The notes below the pieces were generated by a model. It saw only the letters and a list, made by a program, of their open reading frames with translations. It did not search any database and had not been told where the DNA came from. A stretch of DNA of 64,000 bases, taken from assembly GCF_004346845.1 (NCBI RefSeq), contig NZ_SMGI01000002.1, forward strand, positions 620,001 to 684,000. The letters run 5' to 3'. The position numbers and the translations under genes are program-made. This DNA comes from Winogradskyella wandonensis. GTDB taxonomy: Bacteria; Bacteroidota; Bacteroidia; Flavobacteriales; Flavobacteriaceae. Below, one piece after another: positions 9,128 to 17,327 of the stretch. How positions within the stretch are numbered: position 1 is the first letter of the stretch; each line of letters starts with the position of its first letter.

Positions 9128-11479
9128 TTAAAAATCTATACCTAAATCGTCATCGTCGTCATTATCGCTACTTGAAGCAGCATCATTAGATTCTTTTGTA
9201 CAATCGGTATTAATAGACAAGTTGGCTGGTTTTTCGAAAGCTTCTTTAGAAACATTAAGCGTTTCGTCCTCGTAGCATGCTTTCATAAAAAGCGCCCAGA
9301 CTGGAAGCGCAGTTGAAGCGCCCTGTCCGTATTTTGTGTCTTTAAAGTGAGCTGCTCTATCTTCGCACCCTATCCATACACCAGTAACTAAATTAGGCAC
9401 CATGCCCATAAACCAACCATCACTATTATTTTGTGTAGTTCCGGTTTTACCTGCTATCGGATTGGTAAGTTCCCATGGATAACCAGTGAGCATTTCTTTA
9501 GTAAACTTTTGATTTTTTCTCCAGTTATCACGTAATCGAGCACCTGAACCAGACTGAACCACGCCTTCCATAAGATTAATCGTAACATATGCCACTTCTT
9601 CACTTAGTACATCGCGGCTTTCTGGCTTAAACTGATACAAAACTGTTCCGTTTTTATCTTCAATCCGCGTTACTAAAACAGGCTTATTATAAACGCCTTT
9701 ATTAGCAAATGTTGAGTAGGCAGCAACCATTTCGTAAACACTAATATCTGGCGTTCCTAATGCAATTGCAGGAACAGGTAAAATCTCCTGTTCTACTCCT
9801 AATTTTTTAGCCATTTCTACAACGGGTTGCGGACCTATTTCATTCATCAGGCGAGCGGTAATTGTATTTGTAGAACTTGCTAATGCCGCTTTAAGTGTTT
9901 GATATCCTTGATAATTTCCGCCTGTATTCCTTGTTGTCCATGGCTCAGGATTACCAAACTTATTGGCTTCTATAGTAATTGGTGTTCTAGGTAAACTATC
10001 GCATGGCGATAATTGCAATTGGTCAATAGCCGTGGCATAAACAAACGGTTTAAAGGTAGACCCTACTTGACGCTTTCCTTGCTTAACCATGTCGTATTTA
10101 AAATGCTTGTAATTCATGCCTCCAACCCAAGCTTTCACGTGACCAGTCTGCGGGTCCATAGACATCATCGCAGGTCGTAAAAACGATTTGTAATAACGCA
10201 TCGAATCTATAGGTTTCATCACGGTATCTATCTCGGTATATTTTCCGTCTTTCCATGCAAAAATTTCCATTTGCGTTGGTTTACTAAAAGACGCTATAAT
10301 TTCTTTTTCGGATTTACCTAAATCGTTTTTCATATGTCGCCAGCGCTCACTTCGACGCATACCAACATTCATTAGACTTTCAATTTCTTTTTGGTCTAAT
10401 TCCAAAAATGGTGCTGTTGGATTTCTATCGGGTGTATTTTGATTATCGAACTCCGCTTGAAGCCTTGGCATATGCTGCGCAATTGCCTCTTCTGCGTACT
10501 TTTGCATCCTATAATCTATTGTGGTATAAATTTTTAACCCATCGTTATAGAGATTGTATAATTCGCCATCTGGTTTTGGATTTTTCTTAATCCAGTCTTT
10601 CATAAATTCTGCAAGGTTAGCTCTAAAATAGGTAGCTAAACCTTCGCGATGTGATTCTGGCGAATAGTTTAAGTCTAACTCTGTTTGTTGAAGTGAGTCT
10701 TTAACCTTTTCGGTAATAAAATTATACTTAGCCATTTGGGCTAAAACAACATTACGTCGATTTCTTGTTCCAACAGGGTTTCTTTGTGGTCTTGGGTTGT
10801 AAAGTGACGAATTTTTAAACATCCCCACTAACATAGCAGATTCTTTTAAATCTAAATCTTTAGGCTCTTTACCAAAATAAATACGTGCCGCAGAACGAAT
10901 ACCATCTGCATTGTTATTGAAGTCATAGATGTTAAAGTACATCGTTATAATTTCTTCCTTGGTGTATTGGCGCTCTAATCTCGTGGCAATAACCCATTCT
11001 TTTACCTTTTGAAAAACGCGACCAAATTTATTTTTTGAAACCTGTTTTGTAAATAGTTGTTTAGCTAATTGTTGCGTTATAGTACTAGCTCCTCCGCCAC
11101 TACCTAATTTGAAAATTGCTCTTAAAGTTCCTCGTCCGTCTATACCGGAGTGGTCGTAAAATCTTATATCCTCAGTTGCGACTAAGGCGTCTACTAAGTG
11201 CTTTGGTAAATCCTCGTATCCTACTGGCGTTCTGTTATCTTCGAAATAGAATTTAGCCAAAGTTTTATTGTCTGAAGAAATAACCTCGGAAGCTAGATTT
11301 GTTCTGGGATTTTCTAACACGGTATGGTCTGGCATTTCTCCTAAAAATCCCCATGATGCTAGTAAAAATATAAGTATTATGGATACTATTCCAAAAGAGA
11401 ACAACATCCAAAACCAACGGATGTATTTTGAAAAATCTTGAGTGTTATTTGCTGTCTTTTTAGCCTTTTTATTAGCCAT
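9128..11479 (-). CDS. Class A penicillin-binding protein 1A (glycosyltransferase/transpeptidase)
   Basis: Bifunctional peptidoglycan synthase of 783 residues. A short cytoplasmic N-terminus and one membrane helix (about 20-47) anchor it in the inner membrane. The GT51 glycosyltransferase domain carries EDIRFYDHSG (from about residue 103) and the GGASTITQQLAKQL motif. The transpeptidase domain has the catalytic SxxK as STFK (S474), SxN as STN, and KTGT near residue 678. The C-terminus is an unusual acidic tail (SSSDNDDDDDLGIDF). It lies 2 bases downstream of gldH, with ricT before that; this trio looks like one transcript linking cell-wall growth with gliding and RNA-related functions. Confidence 0.95.
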   Translation of the reverse strand: MANKKAKKTANNTQDFSKYIRWFWMLFSFGIVSIILIFLLASWGFLGEMPDHTVLENPRTNLASEVISSDNKTLAKFYFEDNRTPVGYEDLPKHLVDALVATEDIRFYDHSGIDGRGTLRAIFKLGSGGGASTITQQLAKQLFTKQVSKNKFGRVFQKVKEWVIATRLERQYTKEEIITMYFNIYDFNNNADGIRSAARIYFGKEPKDLDLKESAMLVGMFKNSSLYNPRPQRNPVGTRNRRNVVLAQMAKYNFITEKVKDSLQQTELDLNYSPESHREGLATYFRANLAEFMKDWIKKNPKPDGELYNLYNDGLKIYTTIDYRMQKYAEEAIAQHMPRLQAEFDNQNTPDRNPTAPFLELDQKEIESLMNVGMRRSERWRHMKNDLGKSEKEIIASFSKPTQMEIFAWKDGKYTEIDTVMKPIDSMRYYKSFLRPAMMSMDPQTGHVKAWVGGMNYKHFKYDMVKQGKRQVGSTFKPFVYATAIDQLQLSPCDSLPRTPITIEANKFGNPEPWTTRNTGGNYQGYQTLKAALASSTNTITARLMNEIGPQPVVEMAKKLGVEQEILPVPAIALGTPDISVYEMVAAYSTFANKGVYNKPVLVTRIEDKNGTVLYQFKPESRDVLSEEVAYVTINLMEGVVQSGSGARLRDNWRKNQKFTKEMLTGYPWELTNPIAGKTGTTQNNSDGWFMGMVPNLVTGVWIGCEDRAAHFKDTKYGQGASTALPVWALFMKACYEDETLNVSKEAFEKPANLSINTDCTKESNDAASSSDNDDDDDLGIDF

Positions 11480-11481
11480 AT

Positions 11482-11979
11482 CTATTTGTTTTCTACTCTA
11501 AAACCAACTTCTGTGATACCTTGTAAATTATCAATGCCAGACACCTCTCCGTATTTACGCATTGCTTGTTGTACCGAGAATGTATAAACGCCTTCTTCTT
11601 TAAATCTAAAGGCATCCTTGTGTCCTTTATACCAAAGTTTATTTTCTTTTACATCAGTAAAACCTTCGCCTAAAAGTGTGCCGTCTGGTGCCGCCATTTT
11701 GTATTCTAAAGTATCTATAAATGTCTTTCCGTTAGGATATTCTAATGCCGTGATTAGAAAAAGATTATTATACTTGTAGTCTTTATTATTTCTTATGTTA
11801 ACAAACAAATTGTAGTTGTTTGTCGTATCTGGCGCCTTGATTTTAAATGAAATAATTTCATCTTTATTCCATTGATTAGGCAATGATTGGTATTGGTCAA
11901 ACACTAATTTTGAATCGCAAGACAAAACCAAAACCAACAACAGAAATTGTACTAAGAATAAGCTAGTCTTTCTTGGCAT
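11482..11979 (-). CDS. gldH: Gliding motility lipoprotein GldH
   Basis: Lipoprotein needed for flavobacterial gliding motility. The signal peptide ends in the lipobox VLSC, so the mature protein begins with a lipidated Cys and is periplasmic or outer-membrane anchored. The family pattern is clear in YKYNNLFLI, LEYPNGKTFIDTLEY and GVYTFSVQQAMR. The 165-residue length fits. Its ATG at 11979 lies inside the 3' end of ricT (17-base overlap), which indicates translational coupling. The link to T9SS function comes from Flavobacterium johnsoniae genetics, not from this sequence. Confidence 0.93.
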   Translation of the reverse strand: MPRKTSLFLVQFLLLVLVLSCDSKLVFDQYQSLPNQWNKDEIISFKIKAPDTTNNYNLFVNIRNNKDYKYNNLFLITALEYPNGKTFIDTLEYKMAAPDGTLLGEGFTDVKENKLWYKGHKDAFRFKEEGVYTFSVQQAMRKYGEVSGIDNLQGITEVGFRVENK

Positions 11980-13150
11980 TATTTCGAGGGTTTCTATTTC
12001 TACGGTTTTTATTTCTGTTACGACTCTTATTGTTTTTACGTCTGTTATTCCCTTTTGGATTATCGAAACGTGTTAAACTATCTTGACCGACAACATTTTC
12101 GAATTCAACTATAGCATCTTGTTGGTGCTCGGCAGCGTATTCTTCAAGACTTGCAACTTTTTTTCCTTTTTTGTTTAATTCAATAATTTCGTTTGCTTGT
12201 TTTGTGGAGATAACATGCCAATTCATCCATTCGCCCTCGTAGGCATACCACATAAGCCCTTTAAAAATATCTGTTTTTTGACACACAGCTATTCCCTTTT
12301 CGGTTTGTAGTTTTTTATCTGTTTTAGGGAATGCTTTTAAAGCATCTAAGTATGAATCTAACTCGTAATTTAAGCAACATTTAAGTTTACCGCATTGCCC
12401 AGCTAATTTTAATGGGTTTAGCGATAATTGTTGGTACCGCGCTGCTGATGTACTAACTGATCTAAAATCGGTTAACCATGTAGAACAACATAATTCTCTA
12501 CCGCAGGAGCCAATGCCTCCAAGTCTTGCAGCCTCTTGTCTGAAACCAACTTGTTTCATTTCTATACGCGTCCTAAACTCTCTTGCAAATACTTTAATTA
12601 ACTCCCTAAAATCCACACGTTCTTCCGCAGTGTAGTAAAATGTTGCTTTACTGCCATCGCCTTGAAACTCGATATCAGATATTTTCATTTTAAGATTAAG
12701 GTCAATAGCAAATTGCCTTGCCTTTACTTTCATCGGTTCTTCTTTGTCTCTGGCAGCAGACCAAATATCTATATCTTTCTGAGATGCTTTCCGGTAAATT
12801 TTTAAGACGTTTTCTTTATCGTCTATATCTACTTTTTTACGTTTCATTTGTACACGGACCAATTCTCCGGTAAGTGTTACCATGCCTACATCGTGACCAG
12901 ATTTGGCTTGCGTAGCTACGATATCGCCAATGCTTAACGTAAGATTTTCTGTGTTTTTGTAATATTGTTTTCTTCCGTTTTTAAAACGTACTTCGACCCC
13001 AAGAAAAGGTTCTTGTCCGTTAGGAAGCGACATATTGGCCAGCCAGTCAAAAACAGTGAGTTTATTGCAGCTGTCTGTGCCGCAAGTACCATTGTTTTTG
13101 CATCCTTTTGGTTGGCCATCTTTACCAGTTGAGCAACTGTTACAAGCCAT
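11963..13150 (-). CDS. ricT: PSP1-domain regulator RicT (YaaT-like)
   Basis: A 395-residue protein with a Cys-rich N-terminus (MACNSCSTGKDGQPKGC) and a PSP1 domain containing further conserved Cys (GIGSCGRELCCSTW and CGKLKCCLNYE). In Bacillus, RicT (YaaT) joins RicA and RicF in a complex with Fe-S clusters that affects RNA processing by RNase Y; its role in Bacteroidota is less clear. The last 30 residues are an Arg/Lys/Asn-rich low-complexity tail, probably disordered and nucleic-acid binding, which is extra relative to Bacillus YaaT. It is the first gene of the ricT-gldH-PBP1A group. A perfect inverted repeat lies 18 bases upstream of its ATG. Confidence 0.88.
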   Translation of the reverse strand: MACNSCSTGKDGQPKGCKNNGTCGTDSCNKLTVFDWLANMSLPNGQEPFLGVEVRFKNGRKQYYKNTENLTLSIGDIVATQAKSGHDVGMVTLTGELVRVQMKRKKVDIDDKENVLKIYRKASQKDIDIWSAARDKEEPMKVKARQFAIDLNLKMKISDIEFQGDGSKATFYYTAEERVDFRELIKVFAREFRTRIEMKQVGFRQEAARLGGIGSCGRELCCSTWLTDFRSVSTSAARYQQLSLNPLKLAGQCGKLKCCLNYELDSYLDALKAFPKTDKKLQTEKGIAVCQKTDIFKGLMWYAYEGEWMNWHVISTKQANEIIELNKKGKKVASLEEYAAEHQQDAIVEFENVVGQDSLTRFDNPKGNNRRKNNKSRNRNKNRRNRNPRNNAKKD

Positions 13151-13167
13151 ATAATGTGTTATATATA

Positions 13168-13194
13168 TTTCAGAATATCAATTTAATTCTGAAA
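13168..13194. promoter_or_regulatory. Perfect inverted repeat upstream of ricT
   Basis: TTTCAGAAT (13168-13176) and ATTCTGAAA (13186-13194) form a perfect 9-bp inverted repeat with a 9-base spacer, 18 bases before the ricT ATG. It may be an operator or a 5'-UTR hairpin. No T-run follows on the minus strand, so a terminator is less likely. Confidence 0.45.
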
Positions 13195-13284
13195 GAAGGA
13201 TTCATAATTCTTTGAAAAGTAAAGATAAAATTATTTATGGATTTTTAGGGTTAAAAAGCCATGTCATTCTAAAAACCCTTCCAA

Positions 13285-13411
13285 GGCTGTTTGAAAAGTA
13301 ATTTTTTCAGTCATTTCGAGCGTAGGCGAGAAAATTAAAAAATTGAATTTCAATGCATTTCGACTCCGCTCAATGTGACAGATTTACATATATTTTACTT
13401 TTCAGACAGCC
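13285..13411. repeat. 127-bp repeat element with 17-bp terminal inverted repeats
   Basis: The ends GGCTGTTTGAAAAGTAA (13285-13301) and TTACTTTTCAGACAGCC (13395-13411) are inverted repeats matching at 16 of 17 positions. Inside are two oppositely oriented copies (13310-13333 and 13357-13380) of the CGACTNCGCTC palindrome family also found elsewhere in the window. No open frame is present. This is the main content of the 425-bp gap between trhO and ricT. The whole reads like a small non-coding mobile (MITE-like) or REP/BIME-like element. Confidence 0.6.
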
Positions 13412-13502
13412 TCACCTTCCCTAAAAGAGAAGGAGTTTTTCATTGATGTTTATTTAAAATTTTCGAATTTTAAGAATACCTCCTTCAGTTTAAAAATAGG
13501 TT

Positions 13503-13518
13503 CTTTCCTTGAGGAAAG
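13503..13518. repeat. Short palindrome of the CCTCTCC-type family
   Basis: CTTTCCT (13503-13509) and AGGAAAG (13512-13518) form a tight palindrome followed by GTGGTG. Together with the ACCTTCCC...AGAAGGAG string at 13413-13434 it belongs to the same style of dispersed repeat as 33751-33777 and 46972-46990. A second short palindrome, TGAGAAATTCTCA (13543-13555), lies 20 bases past the end of trhO and could act as a weak terminator for it. Confidence 0.45.
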
Positions 13519-13575
13519 GTGGTGTTTCTACCAAGTAAAAATTGAGAAATTCTCAGTCATTCAGAATTATAAAAC

Positions 13576-14640
13576 CTACTTCTTCAAGGTTTCAAAAATA
13601 TTCCGCAAATCTTTTTTGTATGGCAAATGATCTGCACGACCTTTTTTAAAGATGTGGTTACTATTACCTTGACCTTTTCTAAGGGCTTTTTGCTCCTCGT
13701 AAGGTAGTTTTATAATTTCTTGACAGTTGGTAGAGCAGCAATTGTCCATTTTTTCCTTGCAACTATCGCATTGTATAAACAATAAATGGCATGCTTCGTT
13801 AGCACAATTGGTATGCAAATCTGCAGGCTCACCGCATTGGTGACAATTAGCAATAACATCATCCGAAATACGCTCTGAGCGCCGTTCATCAAACACAAAG
13901 TTTTTACCGATAAACTTGTTTTCTAAACCTTCGGCTTCAATCTGTCGGACGTAGTTTATAATACCGCCTTCGAGCTGGTATACATTCTTAAAACCCTTGT
14001 GCTTGTAATAGGCACTTGCTTTTTCGCAGCGAATACCACCAGTACAATACATTACTAATTTTTTATCCTCTTTATGTTCTCTTAAATCCTCTTCTATTAA
14101 ATCTAACGACTCTCTAAAAGTATCGACATCTGGAGTTATGGCATTTTTAAAATGACCTATTTCGCTTTCGTAATGGTTGCGCATATCCACTAAGACGGTG
14201 TCTGGGTCTTCGATAAGCTCATTAAATTTTTCGGCATTTACGTGTATGCCTTTATTTGTTACATCGAAGGTATCGTCATTAAGACCATCTGCTACTATTT
14301 TATTTCTAACCTTTACTTTTAGCTTAAGAAATGCATAATTATCGTGCTCGATTGCAATATTAAGCCTAACATTTTCTAGAAACGATATGGAGTCGAGATG
14401 TTTTTTAAACGCTTCAAAATTATCGGCAGGTACAGATAATTGGGCGTTAATCCCTTCGTGTGCAACGTAAATACGTCCTAGCACATCGAGTTCGTTCCAG
14501 TTAATAAACAGATGATTTCTTAATAATTCGGGGTTTCCGATTTTTGCGTATTTGTAGAAAGAGATAGTCAAACGGTCTTTACCTGCTTGTTCTATAAGCA
14601 CTGCTCTTTCTTCGTTACTTAAGTTATTGTACAGTTGCAT
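13576..14640 (-). CDS. trhO: tRNA uridine-34 5-hydroxylase TrhO (rhodanese family)
   Basis: Oxygen-dependent enzyme that forms 5-hydroxyuridine at the wobble position of tRNA, the YceA/TrhO family. An N-terminal acylphosphatase-like domain is followed by a rhodanese domain whose active-site loop is CTGGIRC, with C199 as the expected catalytic cysteine and C205 nearby. The C-terminal region is Cys-rich (CHQCGE, CANEACHLLF, CDSCKEKMDNCC, CQE), probably a zinc-binding module. The 354-residue length is within the family range. It is transcribed alone from a promoter with -7 box TACCTTTG at 14683-14690. Confidence 0.93.
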   Translation of the reverse strand: MQLYNNLSNEERAVLIEQAGKDRLTISFYKYAKIGNPELLRNHLFINWNELDVLGRIYVAHEGINAQLSVPADNFEAFKKHLDSISFLENVRLNIAIEHDNYAFLKLKVKVRNKIVADGLNDDTFDVTNKGIHVNAEKFNELIEDPDTVLVDMRNHYESEIGHFKNAITPDVDTFRESLDLIEEDLREHKEDKKLVMYCTGGIRCEKASAYYKHKGFKNVYQLEGGIINYVRQIEAEGLENKFIGKNFVFDERRSERISDDVIANCHQCGEPADLHTNCANEACHLLFIQCDSCKEKMDNCCSTNCQEIIKLPYEEQKALRKGQGNSNHIFKKGRADHLPYKKDLRNIFETLKK

Positions 14641-14682
14641 GCTATACTAATGTTTTAAGGTTAAAGAATTTATTTTCAGTTG

Positions 14683-14690
14683 CAAAGGTA
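14683..14690 (-). promoter_or_regulatory. -7 box for trhO
   Basis: TACCTTTG on the minus strand matches the Bacteroidota -7 consensus TAnnTTTG perfectly, 42 bases before the trhO ATG. No convincing -33 TTG lies at the expected 18-21 bases. Confidence 0.5.
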
Positions 14691-14824
14691 ATTTTTTAAA
14701 GGACTAACTGGCTCTCAACTTCAATTTTTTTATCGATTAGCGCTTTTAGAATATACGCATTTCTTCGTATTGAATATTGTGCTGTGAATTAAGAATTTAG
14801 CCTAACATAAATTATCAATAAGAC

Positions 14825-16921
14825 ATGACTTTAAAAACCTCACTCAATTTATTTATCTCCGTCTCTTTGTGTATTTCCGTTTACGCACAAAAAATTGATA
14901 TGATTAATGCGCCGAGAAACCCTATTGGGTTTAAGCATAAAAAAGAACACTTCTTCTTAAGAGGCGATATTTATGCCTCCGGAGGAAAAATATTTGACAA
15001 AAATGGCAACATAGTATTTAATTACGGTACGCGCTATTATTATGATAATAATGATAGAATTACTGGAAATAATTACGGAGATATTTTTGAGTATGATGCG
15101 CAAGGAAACATCATAAAATTTAAATACAAAAGTGGAAGTGAGTCTAACTACAGATTTAACAACAAGAATCTGTTGGTCTACGAAAAATCGTCTTATGGCG
15201 ATGAGAAAGACCATGTTTACGACAATCGTAACCGAATTATAAAAACCAGTATTAAAAAGAAAGGCGTTTTAAGCCAAGAACGTACTTTCTCCTATAGCAA
15301 AAGTGGTGATTCTGTTGTTGTAGATATGAAATATAGCTATACAAACGGTCGCAATAGCTTTAAAGCCAAGTCATACTATTTAAATGGATTTTTAGTAAAA
15401 GAAGATGTAAGCTCTGGGGCTTATAAATATATTGTAGATACCGATTCCAAAGGAAATAAAATCGATTTTTACGATGCCGAAAGAGAAAACCCCAGGCATT
15501 TCGAAACTGTTAATCGATACTATAGTGATATAAACAAACCTATAACCATTGAGTTCGGATATTATACAACTAGCACTAGTAAAACAGCAAAAAAGACGGA
15601 AACTATATATGTCAACGGTAAACGAAGTTCTGATGTAGCTATTAGCAAAGGCGTTAAACCGAATGAAAAGATTGTCTACGATGGATTGACACAAACGTAT
15701 TATTCAGTTCAAAATATTATACCAGAAAATCACACATTACAAACACGAATTCCTGTTACAGAGGTGCTTTCTAAAGGTAACCCTTACATAAACTATGTTT
15801 ACGATGGCAAGTTTATTAACTACGTCCATGGGTATAACAAAGTGAAATCTCGAGATTTTGCTTTTATCGGTCCACACATGATTGATTATCGTGTAGACAA
15901 ATCCCTTGGACGGACTTACATTATAAGAAATTACAAAAACATAAAGGACCAGGTTGTAAAACAAATGGAACTGTTTTCAGCAGATACCACCTCAATATTG
16001 TATTTGCGAGAATTACAAAACGAAAACTTCTTTATTGTAGATAAGGGTAAACATATCGATTACAAAAAAGCACGATTTGAATATCTTACCAACGGCGACC
16101 CCGTAATATTCGTAAATGACGAGCCTAAGTATCTGTTAACTGGTTTTAGAACAGCACAAGAAGGTGAAGTTAAAATTGGAAGACGATATGATAATGAATT
16201 AAAAAACAACACGTTAAATTCAGAGAACACAACGGCACCTTCATCCAGTAGTTTAGATTGTATACAAGGCGATTGTGAAAATGGCTGGGGGAAAGTAAAA
16301 ATCGGGGACATACTCACAGAAGCTACATTTAAAAATGGTGCCATTCATGGTGTAGCCTACATTACATATCCTGAAAACTCATTTTATCATGGCGAATATG
16401 CTAACAATACTCGACATGGGTTTGGGTATTATCGTTGGAAAAGCGGAAACACATATGTCGGCTATTGGAAAGATGGAAAACAACATGGTATTGGTTATTT
16501 AATGGACCAAAACTCTAATATTTTGTCTGGAGGAATTTATGAAAATGGTGTTCTTATCGAAAAGAAAACTGGCAATTATAAAAATCAGACCAGCAACGGA
16601 AATTGTGTCGGAGACTGCTCTAATGGTTTTGGAGAATTCACTTATACTAATGGAGATGTTTATCGCGGGTTTTTTAAAAACGGACAACGCTCTGCCGTTG
16701 GTTCCTACTCTTGGACAAACAACAGCCATTATGTAGGTTCTTACTCGGACGATGGTAATCGAAATGGCTATGGTATGTACACTTACGTCGATAGATCTGT
16801 CTTTAAAGGCATGTTTATAAATAACAAAATCGATGGCCTTGGGAAAATGAAGTATAGTAAATCAGGCAACGAAGTTTCTGGAGTTTTTAATAATAAAGGC
16901 GCAAAGATTAGAGATTATTAA
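14825..16921 (+). CDS. MORN-repeat exported protein with YD-like N-terminal region
   Basis: A 698-residue protein with a signal peptide (about 1-21, ending in VYAQ). The first 200 or so residues contain Tyr-Asp-rich strand repeats (DKNGNIVFNYGTRYYYDNN, FEYDAQGNIIKF, VYDNRNRIIK) like RHS/YD or WG-type beta repeats. The C-terminal 220 residues hold about seven MORN repeats (YHGEYANNTRHGFGYY, YVGYWKDGKQHGIGY and so on). Two similar modules with a CxxGDCxNGxG or CxGDCxNGxG pattern start at C479 and C594 and open each MORN block. The protein is probably periplasmic or on the surface; function is unknown. It stands alone between trhO and recA. Confidence 0.8.
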   Translation: MTLKTSLNLFISVSLCISVYAQKIDMINAPRNPIGFKHKKEHFFLRGDIYASGGKIFDKNGNIVFNYGTRYYYDNNDRITGNNYGDIFEYDAQGNIIKFKYKSGSESNYRFNNKNLLVYEKSSYGDEKDHVYDNRNRIIKTSIKKKGVLSQERTFSYSKSGDSVVVDMKYSYTNGRNSFKAKSYYLNGFLVKEDVSSGAYKYIVDTDSKGNKIDFYDAERENPRHFETVNRYYSDINKPITIEFGYYTTSTSKTAKKTETIYVNGKRSSDVAISKGVKPNEKIVYDGLTQTYYSVQNIIPENHTLQTRIPVTEVLSKGNPYINYVYDGKFINYVHGYNKVKSRDFAFIGPHMIDYRVDKSLGRTYIIRNYKNIKDQVVKQMELFSADTTSILYLRELQNENFFIVDKGKHIDYKKARFEYLTNGDPVIFVNDEPKYLLTGFRTAQEGEVKIGRRYDNELKNNTLNSENTTAPSSSSLDCIQGDCENGWGKVKIGDILTEATFKNGAIHGVAYITYPENSFYHGEYANNTRHGFGYYRWKSGNTYVGYWKDGKQHGIGYLMDQNSNILSGGIYENGVLIEKKTGNYKNQTSNGNCVGDCSNGFGEFTYTNGDVYRGFFKNGQRSAVGSYSWTNNSHYVGSYSDDGNRNGYGMYTYVDRSVFKGMFINNKIDGLGKMKYSKSGNEVSGVFNNKGAKIRDY

Positions 16922-16993
16922 TTATAACAACTTAAAAAATTCATCTTTCCACTTGCAGCATCAACATATTTGGTACAATAACTTCTCGACATA

Positions 16994-17029
16994 AAAAAAG
17001 CACCTTGATTTATATCAAAGCGCTTTTTT
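16994..17029. terminator. Terminator hairpin, bidirectional, better on the minus strand
   Basis: Arms at 16994-17009 and 17015-17029 pair over about 15 positions with A-tract and T-tract flanks. The two mismatches on the + strand become G-U wobbles on the - strand, so the stem is complete for a minus-strand transcript. It ends the MORN gene transcript and may also end a minus-strand transcript carrying the 30-residue frame at 17087-17179. Confidence 0.65.
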
Positions 17030-17038
17030 GAGGACTAA

Positions 17039-17086
17039 CTCGTTATTAATATTAATTTTTTACAATTAAGTGTTTTTAATAACGAG
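17039..17086. repeat. Perfect 11-bp inverted repeat next to a micro-ORF
   Basis: CTCGTTATTAA (17039-17049) and TTAATAACGAG (17076-17086) are perfect inverted repeats with a 26-base AT-only loop. On the minus strand the first arm begins immediately after the stop codon of the small frame at 17087-17179. Confidence 0.6.
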
Positions 17087-17179
17087 CTAACCTCCATCGG
17101 CTTTACAACAGCAGAATAAGAATACGGCTGCTGTCTTACCTAAAGTTTTACTAAGAATTAATTTTCCTAAAAATTTCAT
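17087..17179 (-). CDS. Candidate 30-residue small protein with a Cys-Cys-Cys motif
   Basis: A minus-strand frame from ATG 17179 to TAG 17087 encodes a Lys-rich amphipathic start (MKFLGKLILSKTLGK), a hydrophobic stretch and the end FCCCKADGG. It occupies much of the 406-bp gap between the MORN gene and recA, which otherwise holds only the hairpins and the recA promoter. Its stop codon abuts an 11-bp inverted repeat, and a terminator whose pairing is best in this orientation lies beyond. I do not recognise the family, and translation is inferred only from this layout. Confidence 0.4.
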   Translation of the reverse strand: MKFLGKLILSKTLGKTAAVFLFCCCKADGG

Positions 17180-17265
17180 TTAACCTAAAACCTTAAGTGA
17201 TTCATAGCAATTTTTTCCTTTTTCAAATAGTAGATGCAAAAAGTGTAAAATGGTTGCGTCGTAAA

Positions 17266-17296
17266 TTGTAATCTCTTAAAAGAAGTGTTATTTTTA
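17266..17296 (+). promoter_or_regulatory. Possible recA promoter
   Basis: TTG at 17266-17268, a 20-base spacer, then TATTTTTA (17289-17296), 7 of 8 to TAnnTTTG. The expected start of transcription is about 25 bases before the recA ATG. I saw no LexA-type SOS box. Confidence 0.35.
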
Positions 17297-17327
17297 TCAT
17301 CACGATTAATAGAGAAAAAATAAGAAA

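Noticed and set aside
13151-13575. CRISPR array or RNA gene in the repeat-rich gap before ricT
   Set aside because: The repeats are inverted pairs, not regularly spaced direct repeats; no cas gene and no tRNA or rRNA-like sequence was seen.
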